DNA from: Thiodiazotropha sp040793985
GTDB taxonomy: Bacteria; Pseudomonadota; Gammaproteobacteria; Chromatiales; Chromatiaceae
NCBI GenBank assembly: GCA_040793985.1
Contig: JBFNJI010000012.1
Coordinates: 62,001 to 126,000 of the forward strand
Direction: 5' to 3'
DNA length: 64,000 bases
Shown here: piece after piece, positions 9,995 to 18,668 of the stretch
Layout: the number at the start of each line of letters is the position of its first letter
Position numbering within the stretch: position 1 is the stretch's first letter
Notes under the pieces: model-generated
What the model was told of the DNA's origin: nothing
Database searches by the model: none
Seen by the model: the letters and a program-made list of their open reading frames with translations, nothing else
Program-made: the position numbers and the translations under genes

Positions 9995-11187
9995 TGCACG
10001 ACGATCCTGGTCTCTATACCCATGCCTGCAAGCTGTTTCCGGTAACTGTCGGCCACTCTGCGGTTCTTGAAATACCCCAGGGAGATATGCCCTTTCAATG
10101 ATCCCGTGGCGATCACATAGGTATCCTCCACACCCTTCTGCTTGAAGGACTCCGCCTTATGCAATGCCTTTTTCAGTGGTAACAGCGAATGCTGGGATAC
10201 GACCAGATAGTGCTCGTTGTTGCCAATATCCTGCTCGCCATCCAGGGTGCCCAAACCCTTGGCCTTCTCCGATACCGCTACAGCAATCTTCGGCGTATGC
10301 ACAGCATCGGTAGTCGACCTGTCCGCAGCAACTGCATCAGCCGGGTTCACCCCGGTGGAATCAGGCGCCTTCTCCACCATCCTATCGAGAAAGCTCACCT
10401 GACAGCGCAATCCGCTGGTCAGGCTGTAGTCGTCATTGGGTATCTCCAAACGGATGCGGAAGGTACCGCTGGCCGCGTCGAGAATCGGATCGACAATCTT
10501 GACCACCGCCTGGTGACTTCCACCGACCGGCAGCTCTGGTGTGACCAGTGCCAGTTGCCCGGTCTTGACCTTGCCCAGCAAGGAGATCGGTGCGACGACC
10601 TCGACCCGTAGTGGATTTATCCGGGCGATCTTGATGATGGGACGCTCCTCCACGGACTCACCCGGATTGAGATAGCGCTCGACCACTATTCCCCCGATCG
10701 GACTGCGGATCGTATGGCGGTTGTAGAGTGCCTCGGCCTGCTTCAGATCGAGTTCCGCGAGGAACTTGTTCTCTTTTGCCTGGGACAGTCGGTAGCGGGT
10801 CAACCGGGTCTCGGTCTCGACCTTGTCGAAATCCTGAAACGAGGAGAGATTTTTTTCGTGCAGCTCCTTAATCCTGTTCAGCTGACGTCGTCCGTAGGCG
10901 AGACTCACCTCCTGCAGACGCACATCGCTGTCGATCGACGCCCTGGCACGGGCGTAATCCAGGGCGGCCTGTTCAACCTCGGATTCCAGTTTGGCGATGA
11001 CCTGGTGCCTCTCTATACGATCTCCGACATCGACAGAGACGGCCTCCAGGATGCCGTCGATTCGGGAGCTGAGCTCCACCGACATCGAGGGTTCGATGAC
11101 ACCATCAAAAACTTCGGATCCTTCCGCAATACAGGTTGTTGACAAGAGCCAACTCAGGCCCCCGATTAGTAACTGCCATTTTTGCAT
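9991..11187 (-). CDS. HlyD-type periplasmic adaptor with C-terminal SPOR-like domain
   Basis: This 398-residue protein has a cleavable-looking signal peptide (1-22, ending C-I-A before E-G). It continues as a membrane-fusion/adaptor protein: a lipoyl half-motif with V-G-D-R-I, a coiled-coil hairpin (about 70-145), the second lipoyl half around I-R-S-P-I-G-G-I-V, and a beta-barrel region. After a low-complexity linker the last 75 or so residues resemble a SPOR peptidoglycan-binding fold (H-I-S-L-G-Y-F-K-N, then A-D-S-Y-R-K-Q-L-A-G-M-G). Unlike classical HlyD it has no N-terminal membrane anchor, so it should be periplasmic, as RND-type adaptors are. The fusion suggests an export channel tied to the cell wall. 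Its stop overlaps the giant protein start by ATGA. No ABC or RND pump gene lies next to it. Confidence 0.88.
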   Translation of the reverse strand: MQKWQLLIGGLSWLLSTTCIAEGSEVFDGVIEPSMSVELSSRIDGILEAVSVDVGDRIERHQVIAKLESEVEQAALDYARARASIDSDVRLQEVSLAYGRRQLNRIKELHEKNLSSFQDFDKVETETRLTRYRLSQAKENKFLAELDLKQAEALYNRHTIRSPIGGIVVERYLNPGESVEERPIIKIARINPLRVEVVAPISLLGKVKTGQLALVTPELPVGGSHQAVVKIVDPILDAASGTFRIRLEIPNDDYSLTSGLRCQVSFLDRMVEKAPDSTGVNPADAVAADRSTTDAVHTPKIAVAVSEKAKGLGTLDGEQDIGNNEHYLVVSQHSLLPLKKALHKAESFKQKGVEDTYVIATGSLKGHISLGYFKNRRVADSYRKQLAGMGIETRIVVQ

Positions 11188-11435
11188 GTCGTTTTTTATT
11201 CACTCTGTTACCAACACTTGCGGCGGAGATGATTGAGACAGGAAAGTGTAATGATTCTTATTCCCATTCTATTTCAACATCTTGCTAGGTATGTTTCGGG
11301 TGAATAAGCAATTTCTTGAACCGCAGAACGTGACAATTCATGCAAATGTCACAATTTAAGATATCTATTCCCAATATCCCTTGATTTATCTATGTTTGGA
11401 TCCTACGGCCAGGCTGGGCGCGCAATGCGCCAGCA
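11188..11435 (-). promoter_or_regulatory. Intergenic control region upstream of the HlyD-giant protein-GGDEF/EAL operon
   Basis: These 248 bp separate two same-strand gene groups and are AT-richer than their surroundings. Two elements stand out. One is a 23-bp dyad at 11330-11352 with perfect arms GTGACA-N11-TGTCAC and partial inner symmetry. The other is TGTAATGATTCTTATTCCC at 11247-11265, which on the minus strand resembles a Fur box (my count is 12 of 19 positions against the 19-bp consensus). Both are candidates only; no promoter element is clear enough to call. Confidence 0.4.
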
Positions 11436-13556
11436 TCAGATTCGAAAACGCTTGAGAAACAGCTGCCGAAGCGATCGGTACCATTGCCAACCAAGCGGCT
11501 CAGGCGGGTGTTGAAAACTGACTATCACACGCTCACCCATACGTGCTGTCCGACGCATCAGCAGCAGCCGCATCTCAAACACCGCCTCCAGGGGACGCGT
11601 GCCATCCGTATCCTCAGGGTGCAGGGTGAATTCACCACCTCCCAGGCTGCTCAGGGCGGGGCTGGGCAGGCTTTGACGAGATTCGGGTATATCCCGCAGC
11701 AGGGTAACCGCCAAATCGATCTCCGGCCTGCTGGCGTAGCGCGCCTCGATGTTACGGGTTGCATCGCGTACCAGGCCGATATCCCGCTGCGAAACAGCCA
11801 CCCTGACCTCGGGCTGTCGTTTATCCAGCACATAACCGATCAGTTCCCCCTGGCTGACAAACCGCCCCGGCAGATCGCCCGGCTGCTGTACCAGGAAGGT
11901 CCCTTCGGCGGGACTGACGAGCAAGAGCCGCGTCACCAGCTCCTGCTTTTGCGCCATCTCGGTCTCCAGCAGACGGATCTCATCCAAGAGAATCTCCGCT
12001 TTGACCGTTTTCCGTTCACTGACAAGGGCCTCATGCTCAGCACGCAAGACATTCATATGTCCGCCCAGGCGTTTCAACTCAGTCCGAAGTAACGGGTCCT
12101 CCAGCGCCACCAGGGGCTGGTCACGCTTGACCCGGGTGTCGGCTGCGGCCAACAGCTCGACGATCTCCCCTTGCGTGCCTGCCCTGACCTCCGTGCCATC
12201 CGGCGGCAGGATGATCCCTTCCGCATGGGTCGCATGGGGTGCGGGGATAACGAGCAGAAACAACAGCAGGGATCCACTAATCGCAGCCGAGGTCAGCAAG
12301 GCCCGTCTGCGTCGCCTGACCAGCCGCGGACTGAAGAGAAGAAACTTCAACTGCGAGAACAGGGGAAGTATCGCCATGCCAACCAGGGCCCAGAGTGCAA
12401 TCGCCCAGCCCACCAACGGATAGCGCTCGGCTACGAACAGCATGATCGCTATCAGGATAAACCAGCGATAACAGAACGCTGCAAGACCATAGAGAATAAA
12501 CCAGCCCCGCTCCCAGTCGTTATGAGCGGGTGACTCCGCCTCTTCCAGGGCAAACAGATAGTGCTGCAACAGATAACCCAGGTAGCGCTTGGCGCGCAGG
12601 GAAAGGTTGGGGATGTCGAGCAGATCGGCAAACACATAATAACCATCGAACTTGAGCAATGGATTACCGTTGATCAACAGTGTGGAGAGACCGCCGATCA
12701 GCATCATGTTGTAGGCGGCGGCATTGAACCATCCAGGTCCGGTGGCCAACCAGAGCCAGAGCCCGAGGCTGGCAAGCAGCAGTTCTGTCATGATCCCCGC
12801 TGCACCCACCGTAATCCGTGCACGCCGTTCGCTGAAACCGCTGGCTGCGGAGGCATCCACGTAAGGCATCGGGATAAGCGCCAAAAACAACACCCCCACC
12901 TGATGGACCTCGCCCCCCCAGTGCTTGGTGGCAAAGCCGTGCGCCGCCTCGTGGAAGAGTTTCATCAACAGGTATACCGCCCCCATCAACAGCAGATTGT
13001 CCGCGGCGAGAAGCTGGCTGGTGACGTTACGGGTAATCTCCTGCCAATGCAGTGCCGCCTGCAGCAGCCCACTCGACACCAGCAACAGCCACAATCCGAT
13101 ACCGGACCAACTGAAGAGCGGTTTGAGCAGCGGCATCAGCCTGGTCAGCACCCTGTCCGGATCCCACAACGGGAGGCGCAGGGAGAGCGGATTTCGCAGT
13201 TGCCGCAGCCACTGGCGCGGCTGTCTGCGGCGTTCGAGAATTTTCAATGCATCGCTATCGGGATTACGCATCAGCGCCCCACCGCCCTGCAGCTGCATCA
13301 ACAAGCGGACGAAGTCATCCCGGGGCGGCGGCGATAGCTGCAGCTGTTGCCCCCGATGCCAGATCTCCTCGAGCGTCAGCCTGCCATCGAACTGGCCGAT
13401 CAGCTGGTAGGCCCCGGCTGAGAGACGAAAGTGGCGTTCGCTGACAGGATCCTGCAGGAGGTACCAGGTATCGCCCTGATAGCGATGCCTGCGGATCACG
13501 ATCTGCGGATTGAGTCGGGGGCGCGCGCCGGCAATCTGCTGCCAAAGAGTGTCCAT
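11436..13556 (-). CDS. PqqD-like / M50 site-2-type metalloprotease / lipoyl-domain fusion membrane protein
   Basis: The 706-residue start at 13556 is preferred because its ATG shares a base with the upstream TGA (TGATG). A longer frame back to 13619 would overlap the previous gene. Residues about 15-95 look PqqD-like. Multiple TM segments surround the zinc motif H-E-A-A-H (202-206) and the second-ligand motif N-P-L-L-K-F-D-G-Y-Y (Asp304), both typical of M50 intramembrane proteases. After the last TM a periplasmic lipoyl/HlyD-like region begins (G-T-Q-G-E-I-V-E-L, about 440) and runs with a short coiled coil to the C-terminus. The family is usually annotated as peptide zinc metalloprotease or efflux adaptor. 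The context suggests it cleaves or passes on the giant repeat protein. That substrate is inference. Confidence 0.87.
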   Translation of the reverse strand: MDTLWQQIAGARPRLNPQIVIRRHRYQGDTWYLLQDPVSERHFRLSAGAYQLIGQFDGRLTLEEIWHRGQQLQLSPPPRDDFVRLLMQLQGGGALMRNPDSDALKILERRRQPRQWLRQLRNPLSLRLPLWDPDRVLTRLMPLLKPLFSWSGIGLWLLLVSSGLLQAALHWQEITRNVTSQLLAADNLLLMGAVYLLMKLFHEAAHGFATKHWGGEVHQVGVLFLALIPMPYVDASAASGFSERRARITVGAAGIMTELLLASLGLWLWLATGPGWFNAAAYNMMLIGGLSTLLINGNPLLKFDGYYVFADLLDIPNLSLRAKRYLGYLLQHYLFALEEAESPAHNDWERGWFILYGLAAFCYRWFILIAIMLFVAERYPLVGWAIALWALVGMAILPLFSQLKFLLFSPRLVRRRRRALLTSAAISGSLLLFLLVIPAPHATHAEGIILPPDGTEVRAGTQGEIVELLAAADTRVKRDQPLVALEDPLLRTELKRLGGHMNVLRAEHEALVSERKTVKAEILLDEIRLLETEMAQKQELVTRLLLVSPAEGTFLVQQPGDLPGRFVSQGELIGYVLDKRQPEVRVAVSQRDIGLVRDATRNIEARYASRPEIDLAVTLLRDIPESRQSLPSPALSSLGGGEFTLHPEDTDGTRPLEAVFEMRLLLMRRTARMGERVIVSFQHPPEPLGWQWYRSLRQLFLKRFRI

Positions 13557-15304
13557 CAGTCCCACCAGCGCCACAGCTGCAAGCGCAGCCAATCGATCAC
13601 GCGATGGCTGGCAAGCCACAACAGGCTACGCTTGCCCGCATCGATTTTCGCAACACCCTGCAGCCCCGGGCGCAAATAGTCGTCCCTCTCCGTCAGTTCC
13701 GCCTCGAGGGTAAACAGATAGCTGCCTTCAAATGCCGTGGTCAGCGGCAGGATACGTTTCACGCTGAATGCGTGATCAAGGTGTGGATACCCCGCCAGAC
13801 GCAATCGACCGGACTGACCGACCTGCACATCGGCGATATCCCGCTCATCAACCTGCAGCATTACGCGGTAGCGATCGAGCGGGGCGATCTTGAACAACTC
13901 CTCTCCCCGCTTGAGGGGAACACCGAGGGATTGGGTAAGATCCCCGCTGACGACGACACCTGAGAGAGGCGCCTTGATACGGCTCCTCTCAAGCTTCATC
14001 TCCACCAGTTCCAGCTCAGCCCGCAACTGCTGCCCCTGTGCCTTAAGCACGGCCACCTTGCTGCGCTCATGGGTCGCCAGGGCCTCGCGCTGCTCGCGTT
14101 CCAGCTTTGCCAGTTCAGAACGCCATTTGACCCGCTCAAGCGTAAGATCTTTGTCATCGAGCCGACACAGCAATGCCCCCTCGGCCACGATATCTCCCGC
14201 TTTAACAGACACATCCTGTAAGTAGCCATCGAACGGGGAAGTGATGACACGCTGTATGCGACCCTCCAGGTTTGCGCGTGCATCGATCCGATAGTCGGCC
14301 TCGACCATGCCGCTGATAACAACCACCGCAAGCACGCCGGCCAGCCCCAACTTCAACCACAATCCCTGCGGACCAAGCCAGCGTTTCAGCCCTATGCCCA
14401 GGCGTTCAGGGATCAGGCGGTACAGGGGCTGCTCGTTACGTTGTTGTTGATAGAGCAAGAGGCCGATCAAGCTTGCAGCCTGGAGAGATTCCGCTTGTTC
14501 GGCAGGGGTGAAGGACTGCTCTCTATGACGCTCAAGCAAGAGTGCACCAACCGGCTTCTCCGCCGCCTTGAGCGGAATCGTACACAGCGTCGCCTGCCCT
14601 ACCATTTCTGCGAGACTCTGGTGGCAGGGCAGCAGCATATCCGGCTCTGGTTTGACGACAGGATGGTGCAGCAGTACCTGCTGATCTATGGCCTCGAACA
14701 TGGCCTCTTTGATTGCCCGTACCAGACCGGTTTCCCGCTTGATCTCGATCCTGGGATATGTGGCTGAAATCTCGAGCCGGCGCGGGTCGCCCAGGGCCAG
14801 GGTCACGCGGTCGCATTGAAACCTCTCGGCGAACAGTGCAACCGCCGTCGACGAGGAGACCGGACCCTCGGTCATTCGTTCGATCCAGTACGCTGCGGCC
14901 GCCTGACTCCCGCCGGTCTGTTGCAACAACAGCTTCAACCAGCGCAGACTCCACTGCAGGGCCTGCAGGGCCGCCTTCTGTTTGTGGGCCGAGCGGCTGC
15001 TCATGCTCACCGCAACCGCAACCTTAGGCTGCTCACCCAAGACAAGCGGTAGCGCCATCTGGTCGGAGCCCTGTGCCTGTTCACCGGTTGCGGGAACTAT
15101 CATCTGCCTGCGGGTTTCGAGCGCCTTGAGCGCAATCTTCAACAGGGCCTTTTCAGGTTCCACCTCTTCCGGCCAGCGCACCACGCTGATCCGCCCGTGC
15201 TCCTCGGCGCCTTTCTCAATGGCAATAGCCGACTGGATGCCGCTGACCAAGCGGCAAAGTTGTTTCAACCACTGCTGTATCACCACCCGGGAAGATGCAG
15301 ACAT
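13556..15304 (-). CDS. GAF-like / HlyD family membrane adaptor
   Basis: This 582-residue protein has a cytoplasmic N-terminal half with two regions that look GAF-like (about 20-120 and 145-290, the second with L-C-T-I-P-L and A-L-L-L-E-R). One TM helix follows (about 317-338, G-L-A-G-V-L-A-V-V-V-I), then a periplasmic HlyD body: a lipoyl half (S-P-F-D-G-Y-L), a helical hairpin rich in Leu/Glu/Lys, the second lipoyl half (I-K-A-P-L-S-G-V-V-V) and a beta-barrel. The GAF assignment rests on fold-like pattern and is less sure than the HlyD part. Coupling of an intracellular sensor domain to an export adaptor is unusual. It is the first gene of the minus-strand series and is coupled to the M50 protein by TGATG. 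Confidence 0.85.
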   Translation of the reverse strand: MSASSRVVIQQWLKQLCRLVSGIQSAIAIEKGAEEHGRISVVRWPEEVEPEKALLKIALKALETRRQMIVPATGEQAQGSDQMALPLVLGEQPKVAVAVSMSSRSAHKQKAALQALQWSLRWLKLLLQQTGGSQAAAAYWIERMTEGPVSSSTAVALFAERFQCDRVTLALGDPRRLEISATYPRIEIKRETGLVRAIKEAMFEAIDQQVLLHHPVVKPEPDMLLPCHQSLAEMVGQATLCTIPLKAAEKPVGALLLERHREQSFTPAEQAESLQAASLIGLLLYQQQRNEQPLYRLIPERLGIGLKRWLGPQGLWLKLGLAGVLAVVVISGMVEADYRIDARANLEGRIQRVITSPFDGYLQDVSVKAGDIVAEGALLCRLDDKDLTLERVKWRSELAKLEREQREALATHERSKVAVLKAQGQQLRAELELVEMKLERSRIKAPLSGVVVSGDLTQSLGVPLKRGEELFKIAPLDRYRVMLQVDERDIADVQVGQSGRLRLAGYPHLDHAFSVKRILPLTTAFEGSYLFTLEAELTERDDYLRPGLQGVAKIDAGKRSLLWLASHRVIDWLRLQLWRWWD

Positions 15305-15446
15305 GCTCCGAAAACTCCATTGATTTCCAGGACCCGAAAACAGAATTCCAAAAGGCCCTAAACACTATTTTCGGTAATCCGGAGGATATCTTTACGCAGA
15401 GCTGGTTTGACGCATGCCTGCCCGCACGGTGACTGATCTTTTTTTG

Positions 15447-15884
15447 CTATTGATAGATCTGGCGAAAACTCTCTTCGGAAAAACCATTCAACCTGCGTTT
15501 TCCCACCAGGATGATCGGTACGCCCCTGCCTCCCAGCTTCTTGTAATCGCGTTTGCCTTTCTGGCTGGTTTCCACGTCGTACTCTGAAAAGGGGATGGCG
15601 TTGCGCTTGAAATAGGCACGCGCCTTGTTGCAGTATCCACACCATTTCGTGCTGTACATGACCACCCTGTTTTGCCCTGTACCTGGTTCTGCATTCCGCT
15701 CAATCGCCGGCGCCTGATAGACATTGGGTTTTACCGTGACGGGGGTCGACTCCTCAGTGACAGGCGGCCGGTCGCCAAAATGGATCTTTCCACTCTCATC
15801 GCGCCATTTGTAGATGGCATCAGCGTAAGCGCCGATCACGCCGATCAAAAGCAGGCACCCAATTGTCCATTGCATCAGTCTCAT
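15447..15884 (-). CDS. DUF4124-glutaredoxin domain protein
   Basis: The 145-residue start at ATG 15884 has a GGGTGG Shine-Dalgarno about 9 bases upstream, whereas the longer frame would need TTG. A signal peptide or anchor (about 1-22) leads into a DUF4124 segment (Y-K-W-R-D-E-S-G-K-I-H-F-G-D). A glutaredoxin/thioredoxin-like domain follows, with the redox pair C-G-Y-C (inside V-V-M-Y-S-T-K-W) and the cis-proline loop G-V-P-I-I. The C-G-Y-C pair suggests a periplasmic or membrane-bound thiol oxidoreductase, with the substrate unknown. It lies alone, 142 bp from the next same-strand gene. Confidence 0.88.
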   Translation of the reverse strand: MRLMQWTIGCLLLIGVIGAYADAIYKWRDESGKIHFGDRPPVTEESTPVTVKPNVYQAPAIERNAEPGTGQNRVVMYSTKWCGYCNKARAYFKRNAIPFSEYDVETSQKGKRDYKKLGGRGVPIILVGKRRLNGFSEESFRQIYQ

Positions 15885-15948
15885 CGTAACAACCACCCTA
15901 CACAACTTTCTCAGTCACCCAGACTGCTTAACAAAAAAACCCTACCGG

Positions 15949-16986
15949 TCAGTGCTGCAACTCACGAAGTTTCGCTGCGACCCTGCCTGACTCGAACTGC
16001 TTCCGCGCCATCCTTACGCCCGCACCGATGTCATCTGCCTTATCCCCCAGATAGAGTCTGACGCCGGCATTGTAGACAATGGCGTCAAGATGGGTGCCGC
16101 TATTACCCGTGAGCGCATCCTCGACAATACGCGCAGTCTCATCCACCGACTCGCAGGGATGATGTGGGCGATGGCTAAAACCGAAATCGGCAGGATCGAG
16201 AATATATTGAGCGACCTTGCCATCTTTGTAATCGGCAGCGGCCACCGCTTGCATCGGCAGTTCATCACATCCATCCAGGCCCTGTACCACCATTACCCGC
16301 CGCTGACCCCTTTCACCGGCGGCACTGGCAAAGCGCTCCAGAAAACTCTTATGCGCGGCACCCAGCAAAGAAAAGGCGGCGCCTGCAGGATTGAGCATGA
16401 CCTCACAGGCATGAAGAAACGACCTATAGAAGAGGGTCTGGCGTATCGGCTTCAATCTCTCTACCCCATGCAGATAACAGCTGGCATGGAGATGGCCAAA
16501 ACCCTTCTCCTCGATATCCCGCGATACCCGGTCGGGTTCCCGATAGGCAGGAATCCCCAGCGCCTCAAGCAGCCGTGCGGTGGTGACACCATCCTTGGGC
16601 GGTAACCCGCTGCTTGAATGCATGATCATAGGCACGCCTGCCGCGGCGGTCACAATCGCTGCCGCCAGGCTGAGATGGAGGGCTTTTTTCCGCCCATCAT
16701 AGGGACCGTTGCAGTTCAGCAAACCATCGACCCTGGGGGCGATCATGGTGGCACTCGCCTCCATCGCATCGAGAAAGCCCTGCAACTCCTCCACACGCGC
16801 CCCCTTGAAGCGCATCGCGGTGAGAAAGGCCCCAATCTGGGCCGGTTGCGCCTCACTGGACAACAGGAAGGCCAAAGCCTCGTAGGCCTCCTCGCGGCTC
16901 ATATCCCTGGCCCCGCGGGGACCTTTTGCGGTTGCGATCAGGCGCTGACGAAACAGCTCCCTGGCCTGACTCTTCATCTCTTGCAC
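15949..16986 (-). CDS. TrpD2/YbiB-like anthranilate phosphoribosyltransferase homologue
   Basis: This 345-residue protein has the two-domain fold of anthranilate phosphoribosyltransferase: a helical N-terminal domain (with R-E-E-A-Y and G-A-F-L-T-A-M-R) and a larger alpha/beta domain. The canonical G-T-G-G-D phosphoribosyl-pyrophosphate loop is replaced by N-G-P-Y-D-G-R-K-K. This resembles the N-G-A-R-K loop of YbiB/TrpD2 proteins, which lack anthranilate transferase activity and bind nucleic acid. The absence of other trp genes nearby agrees. True TrpD is unlikely; the cellular role is unknown. Confidence 0.82.
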   Translation of the reverse strand: MQEMKSQARELFRQRLIATAKGPRGARDMSREEAYEALAFLLSSEAQPAQIGAFLTAMRFKGARVEELQGFLDAMEASATMIAPRVDGLLNCNGPYDGRKKALHLSLAAAIVTAAAGVPMIMHSSSGLPPKDGVTTARLLEALGIPAYREPDRVSRDIEEKGFGHLHASCYLHGVERLKPIRQTLFYRSFLHACEVMLNPAGAAFSLLGAAHKSFLERFASAAGERGQRRVMVVQGLDGCDELPMQAVAAADYKDGKVAQYILDPADFGFSHRPHHPCESVDETARIVEDALTGNSGTHLDAIVYNAGVRLYLGDKADDIGAGVRMARKQFESGRVAAKLRELQH

Positions 16987-17197
16987 GCTTCAACTCCTAG
17001 TGTATGGGTTGCCTCTACTGAACGAAGGGAGTGAAAAAGCCGTCCCAGGACCTGTCAACACATTCCCGATCGGCCAGAGAGCTTCTTTGTGAAGACGAAC
17101 GGAACAGGCTTATTGGCGTATGCTCCGCTGCACCCACCACCCTGCTCTCTGCCGCTTCCATCGGTGTTCGTCATGGTTCAGGACATTTTCCCGACTA

Positions 17198-18112
17198 TCA
17201 AATTTTGCGGACTATATTGGGCAGCTGGGATTGGATAACAGCCGCCAATACCTCGATGGCCCTCTTGCGCGGAAAGGTCTTCCTGTAGACAAATTGAACG
17301 CGGCGGTAGGCGTCCTTGATATGCAGTTTCCTGGCTATGATCCCGGAATCGGTGGTCCAACTCCCCCGGATCGCCAGGGCAGGCACCAGGGTACAGCCAA
17401 AACCCGCACCCACCAACTGTAGCAGGGTCTCCAGGCTCGCGGCCCGCAGGTCGGCCATCTCATTGTCCAGGGCACCCTCCTTGATGCGGCAGACATCCAT
17501 CACCTGATGGGTCAGGCAGTGCCCATCGGCCAGCAGCAGCAGGTTGATCTGACCGAGATCGCGGCGACTGATCTCGTCCTTGTCATAGAGTGAGTGGTTC
17601 CTCGGGTGGGCCAACCAGAATGGCTCCTCGAACAGGGGCATCACCTCGAGCTCTGATTCGGTTATCTCTGTGGCCAGGATCGCCACGTCGATCTGATGGT
17701 CCAACAGTCGCTGGGTCAACATATCGGTGATCTCCTCGGAGAGGATCAAGCGCATCTGTGGATACTGCTCCTTGAGCGGCATCAGGATCAAGGGAATCAG
17801 GTAGGGACTGACTGTGGGGATGGCCCCCACGCGCAACGCCCCCGCCAAGGGATCCCGTTGTGCCTGGGCCAACTGCTTGATCACATCGGCCTGTTCCAAT
17901 ATCAGCTTGGCGTGTTTGACGATCTCCATGCCAATCGGCGTGGTGGAGACCGAACGGTTGGTGCGTTCGAAAATGGTAACGCCGAGTTCCTGCTCCAGTT
18001 TCTTGATCTGTCCGCTAAGTGTCGGCTGACTGATATAGCATTGAGCGGCCGCGTGGCCGAAATGCTCGGTCTCGGCAACGGCAATCAGGTATTTCAGGTC
18101 GCGCAGGTTCAT
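17198..18112 (-). CDS. oxyR: OxyR-type hydrogen-peroxide-sensing LysR regulator
   Basis: This 304-residue protein is a LysR-family regulator with an N-terminal winged helix-turn-helix (A-V-A-E-T-E-H-F-G-H-A-A then S-Q-P-T-L-S) and a periplasmic-binding-protein-like effector domain. The effector domain contains G-H-C-L-T-H-Q-V-M-D-V-C. This places two cysteines nine residues apart in the same context as the redox-active Cys199/Cys208 pair of E. coli OxyR. That pairing supports peroxide sensing by disulfide formation rather than a general LysR assignment. No peroxidase or catalase gene is adjacent, so the targets lie elsewhere, or are not evident here. Confidence 0.9.
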   Translation of the reverse strand: MNLRDLKYLIAVAETEHFGHAAAQCYISQPTLSGQIKKLEQELGVTIFERTNRSVSTTPIGMEIVKHAKLILEQADVIKQLAQAQRDPLAGALRVGAIPTVSPYLIPLILMPLKEQYPQMRLILSEEITDMLTQRLLDHQIDVAILATEITESELEVMPLFEEPFWLAHPRNHSLYDKDEISRRDLGQINLLLLADGHCLTHQVMDVCRIKEGALDNEMADLRAASLETLLQLVGAGFGCTLVPALAIRGSWTTDSGIIARKLHIKDAYRRVQFVYRKTFPRKRAIEVLAAVIQSQLPNIVRKI

Positions 18113-18227
18113 GAGTATTATCGGTCATATCGATCACAAGACCAATATTATCGCACTTGCCCCTATCGTTACCAATACCAGATATCAATCAGGCCCGGCC
18201 AGGTAGCCCCCTAGCGGTGGCGGTTTA

Positions 18228-18662
18228 TCAGAGACCCTTCTCCACATCACGCTTGATCTCGTCCAGCTTGCGGAAGACCTCCAGGCTGTGCGCCTCCATC
18301 ACCTTCAGAGAGCGCATCAACGCATTGTAGTCCCGTTCGCCCTGTAACAGCGCGAAGATCTCACGGGTGGTTTCATGCACAATCTCATGGGGGCGCTCCA
18401 GCCCCTGGTAATAGGCGGAGGAAGAAAAAATCTCACTACCCTCTCCCTGGTAGTACCATTTACCGAGCCTGCAGTTGTGGTGATCGACAAATTCGAAAGC
18501 CGGCTTTCCCTCGTTTATGGACAGATAGGTATTCACCTTCCACAACAGGTGGTCGAGCTTCGCCAGCCCCATGAACACGCTGTCGGTGATCGCGGAGATA
18601 TCGCTGAAGTAGCCCTTCACCTCGGTATTGATTCGCCCCAGGTTCTGTTCAAAGCGCTTCAC
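18228..18662 (-). CDS. CZB zinc-binding domain fragment of a split chemoreceptor
   Basis: This reading frame starts at a GTG and encodes 144 residues with the chemoreceptor zinc-binding pattern: L-D-H-L-L-W-K, D-H-H-N-C-R-L-G-K-W-Y, then P-H-E-I-V-H. It supplies the His and Cys zinc ligands. It is in the same frame as the receptor signalling fragment at 18669-19325; the two are separated only by a TAG and two codons. I read it as the C-terminal part of one soluble chemoreceptor. CZB receptors respond to zinc, bleach or related cytoplasmic cues. Independent translation from the GTG is possible but has no clear ribosome site. Confidence 0.8.
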   Translation of the reverse strand: MKRFEQNLGRINTEVKGYFSDISAITDSVFMGLAKLDHLLWKVNTYLSINEGKPAFEFVDHHNCRLGKWYYQGEGSEIFSSSAYYQGLERPHEIVHETTREIFALLQGERDYNALMRSLKVMEAHSLEVFRKLDEIKRDVEKGL

Positions 18663-18668
18663 ATCGCT

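Noticed and set aside
13556..13619. Longer N-terminus of the M50 protein (start 13619)
   Set aside because: It would overlap 64 bases of the upstream gene; the TGATG junction and downstream similarity favour 13556.
15949..16986. True anthranilate phosphoribosyltransferase (trpD)
   Set aside because: The PRPP-binding G-T-G-G-D loop is missing and no trp neighbours exist; TrpD2/YbiB fits better.
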